A stretch of 64,000 nucleotides of DNA from DATKFM01 sp046154965 (GCA_046154965.1 JBJXDY010000015.1:33122-97121); one strand, 5' to 3'. Shown: positions 43,301 to 52,362, counted from the first letter of the stretch. The notes: generated by a model from the sequence alone, not told the origin. Program-made: numbers and translations.

Positions 43301-46300
43301 CACGTTGACGGTAACCGCAGTGTCTTCGTTGGTGACAGCGGCATCGCCGGCAGCAACCGGCGCGTCGTTGACCGGGGTGACCGTGACCGCCACGGCGGCG
43401 CTGGAGGCGCCGCCATTGCCGTCGCTGATGCTGTAGGTAATGGTATCCGTGCCGTTGAAATTAGCATCGCCCTTGTAGGTCAGCGAGCCGTCACCATTCA
43501 CCGTGACCGTGCCATGGCCGGCGGAGGCGCCGGTGACGGAGAGCGTATCGCCGTCGACATCGCCGTCATTACCCAGAACATTGACCGTGACGGAGTTGTC
43601 CTCATCGACGGAAGCCGCGTCGCCCTTGGCGACCGGCACATCGTTGACGGCATTGACGGTCACCGCAACAGTCGCACTGGCACTGCCGCCATGACCGTCA
43701 TCGATCTTATAGGAAATGCTGTCGGTGCCGTTGAAGTCGGCGTCGCCCTTGTATGTCAGCGAGCCGTCGGCATTGATCGTGACCGTGCCATGCCCGGCGG
43801 TGGCGCCGGTGACCGTGATCAGGTCGCCGTCGAGATCGCCGTCATTGCCCAGCACCGTGATCGTGACGCTCTTGTCCTCATCCGTGGTGGCGGCATCGTC
43901 GCCGGCCACGGGATTGTCGTTCACCGAAACAACTGTGACATCCACCTGGGCGTCGGCGGTCGCCTCCCGCCCGTCGGTGACGCTGTAGGTGATGGTATCG
44001 CCGCCATGGTAGTTGGCGTCAGGCGTGTAGGTCAGCGTGCCGTCGGCATTGACCACGACGGCGCCATGCAGCGCCGAGGCGCCGGTTACCGTCAAGATGT
44101 CGCCGTCCGGGTCGGAGTCGTTCTGCAGAACGTTGAAGGTGATGCCCGTGTCCTCATTGGTCGTGGCGGAGTCGTCTTTAGCTACCGGCGCGTCGTTGAC
44201 CGGATTGACCGTCACGGCCACGGTGGCGCTGGCAGTGCCGCCCTCGCCGTCGCTGACCGTATAGGTGATCGTGTCGCTGCCATGGTAGTTGGCGTCCGGC
44301 GCATAGGTCAGTGTGCCGTCGGCATTGACCGCAACCATGCCATGGAGCGCCGCGGCGCCGGTAACCGTCAGGCTGTTCCCCTCGGCATCGCTGTCGTTGG
44401 CCAGCACATCGACCGTGACTTCGGAGTCCTCCGATGTCGTGACGCTGTCGTTCTGAGCCACCGGACCGTCATTGTCGGGGGTCACGGTCACGGCGACGGC
44501 GGCGCTGCCGGAGCCGCCCTTGCCGTCGCTGACGCTGTAGGTGATCGTGTCGCCGCCGCTGTAGTTGCCGTTCGGCGTATAGGTCAGCGTGCCGTCGGCA
44601 TTGACGGTGACAGAGCCGTGGTCTGCGGAAGCGCCGGTGACCGTCAGGCTGTCGCCGTCGACATCGCCGTCATTGCCCAGCACATTGACGGTGACGGACG
44701 TATCCTCGTTCGTCAGGGCGCCATCGTCATTTGCGGCCGGGGCGTCATTGACGGCGTTGACTGTGACCGCGACCGTGGAGGCGGCGCTGCCGCCCTTGCC
44801 GTCGCTGATGCTGTAGGCGATCGTGTCGCTGCCGTTGTAGTTCGCATCCGGCGTGTAGGTCAGCGTGCCGTCGGCATTGACGACCACGGAACCGTGGCCG
44901 GCGGAAGCGCCGGTGACGGTCAGCGAGTCGCCGTCCACATCGCTATCATTGCCAAGAACGTTGACGGTGACGGCCGTATCTTCGCCGATCGACGCCTTGT
45001 CGGCGCCGGCGACCGGGCCGTCATTGACGGCGTTGACCGTGACCGCGACCGTGGAAGTGGCGCTGCCGCCCTTGCCGTCGCTGATGCTGTAGGTGATCGT
45101 GTCGCTGCCGTTGAAATTGGCAGCGCCCTTGTAGTTCAGGGTGCCGTCGGCATTGACGGTGACCGTGCCATGGCCGGCGGAAGCGCCGGTGACCGATAGC
45201 TTGTCGCCGTCCACATCGCTGTCATTGCCCAGCACATTGACGATGACGGACGTATCCTCGTTCACCGTCGCCTGGTCGCCGGCCGCCACGGGGCCATCGT
45301 TCACCGCGGCAACAGTGACCGCGACGGAGCCGGTGGCAGTGCCGCCCTTCCCGTCGCTGATGCTGTAGGTGATCGTGTCGCCGCCATTGTAGTTGCCGAC
45401 AGGCGTATAGGTCAGCGTGCCGTTCGCGTTGATCGTCACGGCGCCATGGAGGGCGGAGGCGCCGGTCACGGTCATGGCATCGCCATTGGCGTCAGTGTCG
45501 TTGGCCAGCACATTGACCGTAACGGCCGTATCCTCGCTCGTCGCGGCGGTGTCGTTGTTGGCCACCGGCGGCATGTTGGGGTTCGGCGGCTGCTGTCCCA
45601 CCGTCTTGAAATCGTCGGCGGAGAACTGGATCCTGCCGTCGACGCGGATCACCATATCTGCCGTCTTCGGATTGCCGTCGAGATCGACGCAGATGAGCGT
45701 GCAGCCGCCCTTCTGCTCGTACCAGACGCCAAAGGCCGTCGGCTTGGTGCCGCACCACTTGAACGCCACATCGCCCAGGGCGCCGGTCAGGTCGATCTTG
45801 TCCTGCCCCTGAACGAAGTTCCTGATCAGGTCCGCGGCCCAGCCGCGGGAGTCTCCGGCATCGGTGTAGACGAATATGTCGGCGCCGGCGCCGCCATCCA
45901 TGATATCGAAGCCGCGGCCGCCGACGAGCGTATCGTTGCCGCCTTCGCCAAACAGCAGGTCGTTGCCGCGGCCGCCCTCGATGAGATCGTTGCCGCCGGC
46001 TGAGCCGCCATTGCCATTGTCGCCGAAAATCAGGTCGCTGCCGCGGCCACCGCGGATCGTGTCATTGCCGGGGGCGGTGACTTTCTTGCCGCTCAGCAGA
46101 TCGGCAAGGCTCTCATAGCCGTCGCCGAACAGGGCGTCGGCGCCGTCGCCATGGTGGTGGTGCTGGCCGTTGGCCTCGACATCGAGCAGATCGTTGCCGC
46201 TGCCGCCGAAGACCAGGTCGCCACGCTTGCCGCCGATGAGCTGGTCCGCGCCGCTACCGCCGAAGAGAAGGTCGCGGCCACGGCCGCCACTGATGCTGTC

Positions 46301-46450
46301 ATTGCCGGCGCCCGCATCGACGATCTGCGTGCCGCGGCCGCCCTCGTAGACGTCATTGCCGTCCGTACCGGCGATATAGTCGTAAGAATCGCCCTTATGG
46401 ACCTTCTTCGGCATCGCCGTTGGCGTCTTGGCCCCGTGCATCTTGGTCAT
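40310..46450 (-). CDS. Giant RTX adhesin-like protein with tandem VCBS/cadherin-like repeats
   Basis: This 2046-residue protein appears to be a type I secretion substrate. Residues about 25-215 are RTX nonapeptide repeats (GGxGxDxL) followed by a globular piece (GADIFVYTDAGDSRGW). Residues about 290-1580 hold 14 repeats of 92 residues, each with NDxPVA, a NEDTxVTVNVLGNDxDVDGD motif and NYNGxDTITYSxSDGxGG, then a divergent fifteenth unit. Residues about 1710-2046 are a second RTX block and a C-terminal target-like domain (GADRFEYVNGDLAG). No signal peptide is seen. The calcium-binding and repeat motifs fit a surface or biofilm adhesin. No secretion genes are in the window. Confidence 0.9.
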   Translation of the reverse strand: MTKMHGAKTPTAMPKKVHKGDSYDYIAGTDGNDVYEGGRGTQIVDAGAGNDSISGGRGRDLLFGGSGADQLIGGKRGDLVFGGSGNDLLDVEANGQHHHHGDGADALFGDGYESLADLLSGKKVTAPGNDTIRGGRGSDLIFGDNGNGGSAGGNDLIEGGRGNDLLFGEGGNDTLVGGRGFDIMDGGAGADIFVYTDAGDSRGWAADLIRNFVQGQDKIDLTGALGDVAFKWCGTKPTAFGVWYEQKGGCTLICVDLDGNPKTADMVIRVDGRIQFSADDFKTVGQQPPNPNMPPVANNDTAATSEDTAVTVNVLANDTDANGDAMTVTGASALHGAVTINANGTLTYTPVGNYNGGDTITYSISDGKGGTATGSVAVTVAAVNDGPVAAGDQATVNEDTSVIVNVLGNDSDVDGDKLSVTGASAGHGTVTVNADGTLNYKGAANFNGSDTITYSISDGKGGSATSTVAVTVNAVNDGPVAGADKASIGEDTAVTVNVLGNDSDVDGDSLTVTGASAGHGSVVVNADGTLTYTPDANYNGSDTIAYSISDGKGGSAASTVAVTVNAVNDAPAANDDGALTNEDTSVTVNVLGNDGDVDGDSLTVTGASADHGSVTVNADGTLTYTPNGNYSGGDTITYSVSDGKGGSGSAAVAVTVTPDNDGPVAQNDSVTTSEDSEVTVDVLANDSDAEGNSLTVTGAAALHGMVAVNADGTLTYAPDANYHGSDTITYTVSDGEGGTASATVAVTVNPVNDAPVAKDDSATTNEDTGITFNVLQNDSDPDGDILTVTGASALHGAVVVNADGTLTYTPDANYHGGDTITYSVTDGREATADAQVDVTVVSVNDNPVAGDDAATTDEDKSVTITVLGNDGDLDGDLITVTGATAGHGTVTINADGSLTYKGDADFNGTDSISYKIDDGHGGSASATVAVTVNAVNDVPVAKGDAASVDEDNSVTVNVLGNDGDVDGDTLSVTGASAGHGTVTVNGDGSLTYKGDANFNGTDTITYSISDGNGGASSAAVAVTVTPVNDAPVAAGDAAVTNEDTAVTVNVLGNDGDVDGDTLAVTQAAAAHGTVTINGDGTLTYTPAANYNGADTITYSISDGHGGTSSASVAVTINAVNDAPVAKNDTATVNEDGLVRMAVLANDSDVDGDKLTVTGASAEHGTVIVNKSGTIDYMPGTNYNGSDTITYSVSDGKGGNSTATVTVTVNPVNDLPTAGNDAAVTNEDTPVTINVLANDGDVDGDALSVTGASALHGNVTINGDGSLTYTPSANYNGADTVTYTVNDGHGGTATATAAVTVNSVNDLPAAGSDAVSIDEDNGITFGVLGNDSDVDGDTLTLTGATAGHGQIVVNSNNTLTYMPDANYNGTDTVTYTISDGNGGTATATVTITVNPVNDPPVAIADFAVTNEDAALNIDVLANDSDVDGDALSVTEAAAANGTVTINGDGTLHYAPVANFHGADIITYTVSDGQGGTDTATVMVTVNSVNDQPVANGDTAVVNEDGLVRIAVLANDMDVDGDQLTVTGASAVNGAVVVNANNTIDYFPNADFYGTDRITYSVSDGHGGTATATVTVTVNPVNDGPTANGEIWYVSSPASTIFGAERLLANDSDRDGGQLQITAINGAAAGTPVTLSNGVVLTLLADGSIQMVSPTLAMPTTSSDFTYTISDGTATATATSTINVIPTGSGIDVINLALSTGGADSSTSTFVDVRTNSDKVTGSAGRDALFGDSGNDTLAGGGGGDALAGGGGNDNLTGDAGNDTIGGGANNDIINGGAGSEDMIDFSDATGAIAFNLVQSAAATNVTLAGGLGIDTYSNIEGVIGSGANDTLNGSAAADFIRGGAGNDVINGNAGQDVIDFSDATGALDFTLVQSGSATVFAAAGLGSDSYSNIEGVIGGGFNDTLTGSSGNDILRGGLGSDQVSGGLGADKLRGGMGADLLSGGMGADRFEYVNGDLAGSPTDTIGDFQVGAGGDVLDIAELLVGYSGSGLQNFVQVIDTGDGNTLVRVDIDGSGATYGFQNAVVLTGVSGLSLTDMVTNGNLDVTV
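41711..45575 (-). repeat. Tandem array of 14 units of 276 bp inside the RTX gene
   Basis: The units keep an exact 276-bp period across 3.9 kb with no indel visible, and neighbouring units differ at scattered positions. They code for the 92-residue VCBS/cadherin-like repeats. Limits are approximate. Confidence 0.9.
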
Positions 46451-46991
46451 CGGACCCGTTCTCCGTCTTTACGGGGCGTATCCCGATCGCCGTGACGTGG
46501 CGTGCTGTTCATAAGCCGCGCCGCGCTGCCGATACAATCGCGGCCCGCCAAGGTCCTTCCCGACCCTCTTGCGCGCCAGCTACGCCCGTTTCCACCCACC
46601 CGGCCGGTTGCGGCGGCGCGGCCATTCTTGCCCGCATTCTCACCCCATCCGGAGTCCCACGAACACCAAAGTATTCGCCAAGACTATGCAACGATACGTG
46701 TTACGAAAGACTCAAGCAATATTATTATATTGAGAAAGATTTATTGATCCTAACATGGTTTAATTCACATCCCATTAGTATTTATTGGGAGTAAACCACA
46801 CAAATTTTCGGCGAATCCTGGCGCAATCGCCCGATGGTGAACCAGGCGGCGAGGCGAATCCTTCGCCGCCATTCTCATGGCGCTATCTGCTTGAGTTTTC
46901 GGCCGATTCCCGCGCCGCTTTCCTTCCGGAAAAAAACGGTTAAGCTGCCGCACCTGCACAGCTCCAATCTCCCCAACTGAGGTCAAACTCC
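46451..46991. other. 541-base gene-free region between the RTX gene and gabT
   Basis: This divergent intergenic region has a strongly AT-rich core at about 46685-46800 in an otherwise GC-rich genome. On the minus strand, TTGCTT-N17-TATCGT in this core is a weak candidate promoter for the RTX gene. No gene or RNA is recognised. Its size and composition suit complex regulation or nucleoid-protein binding. Confidence 0.5.
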
Positions 46992-48287
46992 ATGGCCAAG
47001 AACCAGGATCTCGTGTCGCGCCGCAACGCGGCCGTGCCCCGCGGCATCGCCACCGCCACCCCCGTCTATGCCGATCGCGCCGAAAACGCCGAACTGTGGG
47101 ACGTCGAAGGCAAGCGCTATGTCGATTTCGCCGGCGGCATCGCCGTGCTCAACACCGGCCACCGCCATCCTAAGGTGATGGCCGCGGTGGAAGACCAGAT
47201 GAAGCGCTTCACCCACACGGCTTTCCAGGTGGTGGCCTATGAGTCCTTCATCGCGCTGGCCGAGCGGCTCAACAAGCGGGCGCCGTTCCCCGGCCCGGCC
47301 AAGACCATCTTCTTCACCACGGGCGCGGAGGCGGTGGAAAACGCCGTGAAGATCGCGCGCTCTTACACCAAGCGCTCCGCCATCATCTCCTTCTCCGGCG
47401 CCTTCCACGGCCGCACGCTCATGACCATGGGCCTGACCGGCAAGGTGGTGCCGTACAAGGCGGGCTTCGGCCCCTTCCCCGCGGAGATCTATCACGTGCC
47501 GTTCCCGATGACGGTGCATGGCGTGACGGTGGAAGAGTCGCTGCATGCGCTGGAGACGCTGTTCAAGTCGGACGTCGAGCCCGCGCGAGTCGCCGCCATC
47601 ATCATCGAGCCGGTGCAGGGCGAAGGCGGATTCTATATCGCACCCTTCGACTTCCTGAAGAAGCTGCGCAAGATCTGCGACGATAACGGCATCCTGCTGA
47701 TCTCCGATGAGATCCAGGCCGGCTTCGCGCGCACCGGCAAGCTGTTCGCGATCGAGCATTCCGGCGTCGCACCCGATCTCGTCACCATGGCCAAGAGCCT
47801 GGCCGGCGGCTTCCCGCTGTCGGGCGTGCTGGGCAAGGCGGAGATCATGGATGCGCCCGGCCCCGGCGGCCTAGGCGGCACCTATGCCGGCAGCCCGGTC
47901 GGCTGCGCGGCGGGTCTCGCGGTTCTCGACGTCATCGAAGAAGAGAAGCTGATGGAGCGGAGCACCAAGATCGGCGAACGCGTGGTCAATCGCCTGAAGG
48001 CCATCGCCCAGCGCAACGACGTGCCGCCGATCGGCGAGATCCGCAATCTCGGCGGCATGATCGCCTTCGAGCTGGTCAAGAACCGCGGCAGCAATGAGCC
48101 GGATGCCGACGCCACCAAGGCGCTCACGGCCAAGGCCTTGCAGAACGGCCTGATCCTGTTGTCCTGCGGCGTCTATGCCAACACCATCCGCATCCTGATG
48201 CCGTTGACGGCGTCCGACGCGATCATCGACGAGGGCATGGGCATCATCGAACGCTCGCTGTCGCAAATCGCACAGTCAGCTGCCTAG
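46992..48287 (+). CDS. gabT: 4-aminobutyrate aminotransferase
   Basis: The 431-residue class III aminotransferase moves the amino group of GABA to 2-oxoglutarate. Features are FAGGIAVLNTGHRHP, the PLP phosphate site FFTTGAEAVENAVKIAR, SFSGAFHGRTLMTMGLTGK, EPVQGEGG, LLISDEIQAGFARTGK, and the PLP lysine Lys268 in TMAKSLAGGFPLSG, the same number as in E. coli GabT. It stands alone on the plus strand, followed by a repeat-rich gap. It could accept other omega-amines. Confidence 0.9.
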   Translation: MAKNQDLVSRRNAAVPRGIATATPVYADRAENAELWDVEGKRYVDFAGGIAVLNTGHRHPKVMAAVEDQMKRFTHTAFQVVAYESFIALAERLNKRAPFPGPAKTIFFTTGAEAVENAVKIARSYTKRSAIISFSGAFHGRTLMTMGLTGKVVPYKAGFGPFPAEIYHVPFPMTVHGVTVEESLHALETLFKSDVEPARVAAIIIEPVQGEGGFYIAPFDFLKKLRKICDDNGILLISDEIQAGFARTGKLFAIEHSGVAPDLVTMAKSLAGGFPLSGVLGKAEIMDAPGPGGLGGTYAGSPVGCAAGLAVLDVIEEEKLMERSTKIGERVVNRLKAIAQRNDVPPIGEIRNLGGMIAFELVKNRGSNEPDADATKALTAKALQNGLILLSCGVYANTIRILMPLTASDAIIDEGMGIIERSLSQIAQSAA

Positions 48288-48296
48288 TGGTCTGAT

Positions 48297-48321
48297 CGCA
48301 ACGTTTGGTTCCCAAACGTTG
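48297..48321. terminator. Hairpin after gabT
   Basis: GCAACGTTTGG pairs with CCAAACGTTGC around a TTC loop, ten bases after the gabT stop. No T-run follows, but the stem is perfect. It directly precedes the 74-base repeat. Confidence 0.45.
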
Positions 48322-48331
48322 CGTGAATCAG

Positions 48332-48405
48332 CCCACCAGATCAAATCGCTGGTGGTTCGATTCAGCCAACGGATGGGAACCATCCGTTGGCATCGAACCA
48401 CTAGG
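48332..48405 (+). repeat. Copy A of a 74-base nested-palindrome repeat
   Basis: The element contains a small hairpin (CCACCAG/CTGGTGG) and a long one (GTGGTTCGAT...ATCGAACCAC enclosing CCAACGGATGG/CCATCCGTTGG). It matches the reverse complement of 62772-62845 at 69 of 74 positions, without gaps. Both copies are intergenic. Confidence 0.85.
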
Positions 48406-48443
48406 GGCTGCGGCCCGCAGAACAGGGCATGGATCTAGCCGAA

Positions 48444-48478
48444 AGCCCCCGGACCTGATGGTTCGGGGGCTCTTTTTT
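48444..48478 (+). terminator. Strong Rho-independent terminator
   Basis: A 12-bp stem (48444-48455 with 48460-48471, loop TGAT) is followed by CTTTTTT. It separates gabT and the repeat from the second aminotransferase, which therefore needs its own promoter in the following 90 bases. Confidence 0.85.
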
Positions 48479-48570
48479 GACTTTGCGCCGGATTGCCCCG
48501 ATATTCGCCGCTTCCCTGTCCAACGGCCCCGGCGCCGGGCGCCCGGGCCATTTTGCTGGAAGAGGCCCCT

Positions 48571-49962
48571 ATGACCGTCATGCCCAACTCGCTCGCGGCG
48601 CGCGATGTCGCTTATCACCTGCATCCCTACACCAATGCGGTAAAGCATGAGGCCGAAGGGCCGCTGGTGATCAGCCACGGCAAGGGCATCTACATCTACG
48701 ACGAGAACGGCAAGGAATACATCGAGACGCTGGCCGGCCTCTGGTGCACCGCGCTCGGCTTCGGCGAGGAGCGGCTGGTGGAAGCGGCGGCGCGGCAGAT
48801 GCGCAAGCTGCCCTACTATCACAGCTTCGGCCACAAGGCGTCGGACGTGATCATCGAGCTGGCGGAGCGGCTGGTGAAGATGGCGCCGGTGCCGATGTCC
48901 CACGCCTTTTTCTGCAATTCCGGCTCCGAAGCCAATGACACCGTCGTTAAGATGGTCTGGTACTACAATAACGCCCTCGGCCGGCCGAAGAAGAAGAAGA
49001 TCATCGGCCGCATGCGCGGCTATCACGGCGTCACCGTCGCCGCCGCCAGCATGATGGGCATCCCGATCAACCAGCGGGATTTCGATATCCCGCTGCCGGA
49101 CAAGTTCCTGCACACCGACTGCCCGCACTACTACCGCAACGCGCTGCCCGGCGAGAGCGAGGATGATTTCGCCAGCCGCTGTGCCGCCAACCTGGAAAAG
49201 ATGATCCAGGAGCATGGCGCCGACACGATCGCCGCCTTCATCGCCGAGCCGATCCAGGGCGCCGGCGGCGTTATCCTGCCGCCCAGGGGCTATTTCGAGA
49301 AAATCCAGGCCGTCCTCAAAAAGCACGACGTCCTGTTCATCGCCGATGAAGTGATCTGCGGGTTCGCCCGCACCGGCAACATGTTCGGCAGCCAGACCTT
49401 CAACATCCAGCCCGACATCATGACCATGGCCAAGGCGCTGTCCTCGGCCTATCTGCCGATCTCCGCCGTCATGATCAACGAGAAGATCTATAAGGCGCTG
49501 CGGGACAACAGCGGCAAGATCGGCACCTTCGGCCATGGCTACACCTATTCCGGCCATCCGGTGAGCGCGGCCGTCGCCATCGAGACCCTGAAGATCTATG
49601 AGGAGCGCGACATCCTGAGCCAGGTGCGCCGGGTGTCGCCGGCGTTGCAGAACGGCCTGCGCCGTTTCGCCGATCATCCGCTGGTGGGCGAAGTGCGCGG
49701 CATCGGCCTGATCGCCGGGGTGGAGCTGGTGCGCAACAAGGCCACCAAGGAAGCCTTCGATCCCACGCTCATGGTCGGCGGCCAATGCGGCCGCATCGCC
49801 CAGGAGCATGGCCTGCTGGGCCGGCCGGTGGGCGACACCTTCGCCTTCTGTCCGCCGCTGATCATCAACGAAGCGCAGATCGCCGACATGCTGAGCCGTT
49901 TCGGCCGCGTGCTCGACGAGACCTACCACTGGGCGAAGAGCCTGGGGCTGCGGGCGGCCTAG
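48571..49962 (+). CDS. Class III omega-aminotransferase
   Basis: The 463-residue protein is a PLP-dependent class III aminotransferase of the omega-amino acid or amine:pyruvate type. It begins MTVMPNSLAARDVAYHLHPY; other features are GLWCTALGFGEERL, FFCNSGSEANDTVVKMVWYY, GYHGVTVAAASMMG, AEPIQGAGG, FIADEVICGFARTG, and Lys288 in MAKALSSAYLPIS. The ATG at 48571 has GGAAGAGG five bases before it. The substrate is probably an amine or beta/gamma-amino acid such as GABA, beta-alanine or putrescine, fitting the amine-oriented neighbours. Confidence 0.88.
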   Translation: MTVMPNSLAARDVAYHLHPYTNAVKHEAEGPLVISHGKGIYIYDENGKEYIETLAGLWCTALGFGEERLVEAAARQMRKLPYYHSFGHKASDVIIELAERLVKMAPVPMSHAFFCNSGSEANDTVVKMVWYYNNALGRPKKKKIIGRMRGYHGVTVAAASMMGIPINQRDFDIPLPDKFLHTDCPHYYRNALPGESEDDFASRCAANLEKMIQEHGADTIAAFIAEPIQGAGGVILPPRGYFEKIQAVLKKHDVLFIADEVICGFARTGNMFGSQTFNIQPDIMTMAKALSSAYLPISAVMINEKIYKALRDNSGKIGTFGHGYTYSGHPVSAAVAIETLKIYEERDILSQVRRVSPALQNGLRRFADHPLVGEVRGIGLIAGVELVRNKATKEAFDPTLMVGGQCGRIAQEHGLLGRPVGDTFAFCPPLIINEAQIADMLSRFGRVLDETYHWAKSLGLRAA

Positions 49963-50844
49963 CTAGTTCAGCGGCATCGTCCGGTCGTTCAAGCTTTCGA
50001 CAAGAAACTCGCGGAGCTTTGCCGCAGCCGGCGACAGCCTGCCGCGCCGCCGGTGCAAGGCGATGAAGACGCTGCGGAGCGGCGGCAATCCAGTTTCGGT
50101 TCTCAGGATCGACAGGTCCGGCGGGACCGTGCTCTTGGCCAGGACCGTGACGCCCAGACCGGCATCGACCGCCGCGCGGATACCCGATAGGCTTGGGCTC
50201 GTATAGGTGATGCGCCAGGGGATCTTCCGGGCGTGCAGCGCCTCTTCCATCCGGTCGCGGTAGATGCAACCTTCGGGATAGGCCACCAGCGGCAGCGGCC
50301 GCCGGCTCGACAATGCATGGCCCGTGCTACCGACCCAGGTCAACTCTTCCTTCCACAAGTTCTGCACGCTCGCGGCCGGCCGTTCCGCCTGCATCGCCAG
50401 AACGATATCCAGATTGTTCGGCTGTGCGTGCAGCATGTCGATCAACTGCCGGCTCAGCTCGCAGACCACTTCCAGCGACACGTCCGCGTGCCGGTCGGCA
50501 AAACGGCCGAGAACCCGGGGCAGGAAGGTGGTCGCAAAATCGTTCGGCGTGCCGATCTTCACATGGCCCGAGATCGTCGATTGCGCGAGGCTGTCCACGG
50601 CCTCATCGTTCAAGCGCAGGATCTCGCGGGCAAAGCGCAGCAGCCGTTCGCCAGTCGGTGTCGGGCGCGTGCGCCGGCCGTCCCAGGCCAGAAGCCGGTG
50701 ATCGAGCAGTTCCTCCAGCCGCTGCATCTGGAGCGTCACTGCGGGCTGCGACCGGCCAAGCGCCGCTGCCGCGCGCGTCACCGTCCCCATATCGATGACT
50801 GTCACAAAGCTCCGCATGAGATCGGTCGGGATATTGCGGTTCAT
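49963..50844 (-). CDS. LysR-type transcriptional regulator
   Basis: This protein of about 293 residues has the LysR N-terminal winged helix (LMRSFVTVIDMGTVTRAAAA, LGRSQPAVTLQMQRLEELLD) and a periplasmic-binding-like effector domain (VKIGTPNDFATTFLPRVLG, AAVDAGLGVTVLAKSTVP). Starts at 50850 and 50844 are both possible; MNRN at 50844 is used. It is divergent from creatinase, with only about 110 bases between, the usual set-up for a LysR regulator that controls its neighbour. The effector may be creatine or a related metabolite, by inference. Confidence 0.88.
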   Translation of the reverse strand: MNRNIPTDLMRSFVTVIDMGTVTRAAAALGRSQPAVTLQMQRLEELLDHRLLAWDGRRTRPTPTGERLLRFAREILRLNDEAVDSLAQSTISGHVKIGTPNDFATTFLPRVLGRFADRHADVSLEVVCELSRQLIDMLHAQPNNLDIVLAMQAERPAASVQNLWKEELTWVGSTGHALSSRRPLPLVAYPEGCIYRDRMEEALHARKIPWRITYTSPSLSGIRAAVDAGLGVTVLAKSTVPPDLSILRTETGLPPLRSVFIALHRRRGRLSPAAAKLREFLVESLNDRTMPLN

Positions 50845-50954
50845 TGGCATTTCTCCTGCTTATGCCGACATTACTACTATTAATGAGACAAATACAAAGC
50901 CGATGCCGTAACGTCCGGCGGTCCGCCTGGGAACGATCGGGAGATGCCAGCGCC

Positions 50955-52178
50955 ATGAGTCTCGACCTGCCGGCCCTCAAGACCATCCATAACGGCGAGA
51001 AGGTGAAGGGCACCTTTTCCGCCGCGGAGATGGACTCCCGGCTGAGGAAGCTGCGCCGGCACATGGCGGAAAACCGGATCGACTACGCCCTCTTCACGTC
51101 GATCCACAGCATCAACTATTACAGCGATTTCCTGTACTGCTCCTTCGGCCGGCCTTACGGATTGGTCGTATCATCGGACGCGGCCACCACGATCTCCGCC
51201 AACATCGATGCCGGCCAGCCCTGGCGCCGCAGCCCGGGCGACAACCGGGTCTACACCGACTGGCAGCGCGACAACTACTTCCGCGCGGTCAAGGAGCTGG
51301 TGAGGGGCGGCGGCACCGTGGGCGTGGAGTGGGATCACCTCAATCTGCAGAACTTCGAGAAGCTGAAAGCGGTGCTGCCGAACAGCAAGCTGGTGGACAT
51401 CGCCGCCGGCTGCATGCGTCTGCGCATGATCAAGTCGGCAGAGGAGATCGCCATCATCAAGCAGGGCGCGCGCATCGCCGATATCGGCGGCGCGGCATGC
51501 GTCGAGGCCATCGCCGAGGGGGTGCCCGAGCATGAGGTGGCGCTGCACTCGACACAGTCGATGGTGCGCGAAATCGCCCGCACCTATCCCCATGCCGAGC
51601 TGATGGACAGCTGGACCTGGTTCCAATCGGGCATCAACACCGATGGCGCCCATAACCCCGTCACCTCCCGCAAGATCAGGCGCGGCGACATTCTCAGCCT
51701 CAACTGCTTTCCGATGATTGCCGGCTACTATACCGCCCTGGAGCGGACGCTGTTCTGCGCGGAGGCGTCGAAAGAGCATCTCCGCCTCTGGGAGATCAAT
51801 TGCCGCGTCCATGACGAGGGCAAGAAGCTGCTGCGGCCCGGCAACAGATGCAGCGACATCGCCAAGCAGCTCAACGAGATCTACCGGGAACATGACCTGC
51901 TGAAGTACCGAACCTTCGGCTACGGCCATTCCTTTGGCGTACTCTGCCATTACTATGGCCGCGAGGCCGGGCTCGAGCTGCGGGAGGATATCGACACCCT
52001 GCTGGAGCCAGACATGGTGGTCTCCATGGAGCCGATGATCATGCTGCCCGAGGGCCTGCCCGGCGCCGGCGGCTACCGTGAGCACGACATCCTGGTGATC
52101 ACGCCGGCGGGCAACGAGAACATCACCAAGTTCCCCTACGGCCCCGCCCATAACATTATCCGGAAGAACCGGAGCTAA
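50955..52178 (+). CDS. Creatinase (creatine amidinohydrolase)
   Basis: This 407-residue protein hydrolyses creatine to sarcosine and urea. It follows the known Pseudomonas enzyme closely: IHNGEKVKGTFSAAE, SIHSINYYSDFLYCSFGRPY, NIDAGQPWRRSPG, YTDWQRDNYF, DSWTWFQSGINTDGAHNPVT with the catalytic His233, NCFPMIAGYYTALERT, and MEPMIMLPEGLPGAGGYREH. It has the pita-bread fold of M24 peptidases but not their full metal-site set. It is divergent from a LysR gene and 184 bases ahead of an ABC importer. No sarcosine oxidase or urease gene is seen in the window. Confidence 0.94.
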   Translation: MSLDLPALKTIHNGEKVKGTFSAAEMDSRLRKLRRHMAENRIDYALFTSIHSINYYSDFLYCSFGRPYGLVVSSDAATTISANIDAGQPWRRSPGDNRVYTDWQRDNYFRAVKELVRGGGTVGVEWDHLNLQNFEKLKAVLPNSKLVDIAAGCMRLRMIKSAEEIAIIKQGARIADIGGAACVEAIAEGVPEHEVALHSTQSMVREIARTYPHAELMDSWTWFQSGINTDGAHNPVTSRKIRRGDILSLNCFPMIAGYYTALERTLFCAEASKEHLRLWEINCRVHDEGKKLLRPGNRCSDIAKQLNEIYREHDLLKYRTFGYGHSFGVLCHYYGREAGLELREDIDTLLEPDMVVSMEPMIMLPEGLPGAGGYREHDILVITPAGNENITKFPYGPAHNIIRKNRS

Positions 52179-52362
52179 ACCGGGTCGCCGCCCGAATGTG
52201 GACATCAGCTTACTTGCTGCAGCGCAAAAAAAATTGACTCCAAATTCTTGCGACGTTGACTTATAGAAGTAACCTAGGCTGTGGCCAGCGACCGGGAATA
52301 CCCGGCGCGGCCGAAAAGCAGCGGCAAAAGAGTACGAGGGAACAGGGCTTTACGGGGCTGGG

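Noticed and set aside
42962..45199. Plus-strand frame of 745 residues with regular repeats
   Set aside because: It is the antisense shadow of the 276-bp repeats in the RTX gene; the period comes from the real gene.
41711..45575. Regular repeats suggestive of a CRISPR or satellite array
   Set aside because: The 276-bp period is in frame and codes for well-formed 92-residue VCBS/cadherin-like units.
52234..52285. TTGACT boxes before the PotA-type gene as a promoter
   Set aside because: Two TTGACT and a TATAGA are present, but no pair has acceptable spacing, so I did not list a promoter.
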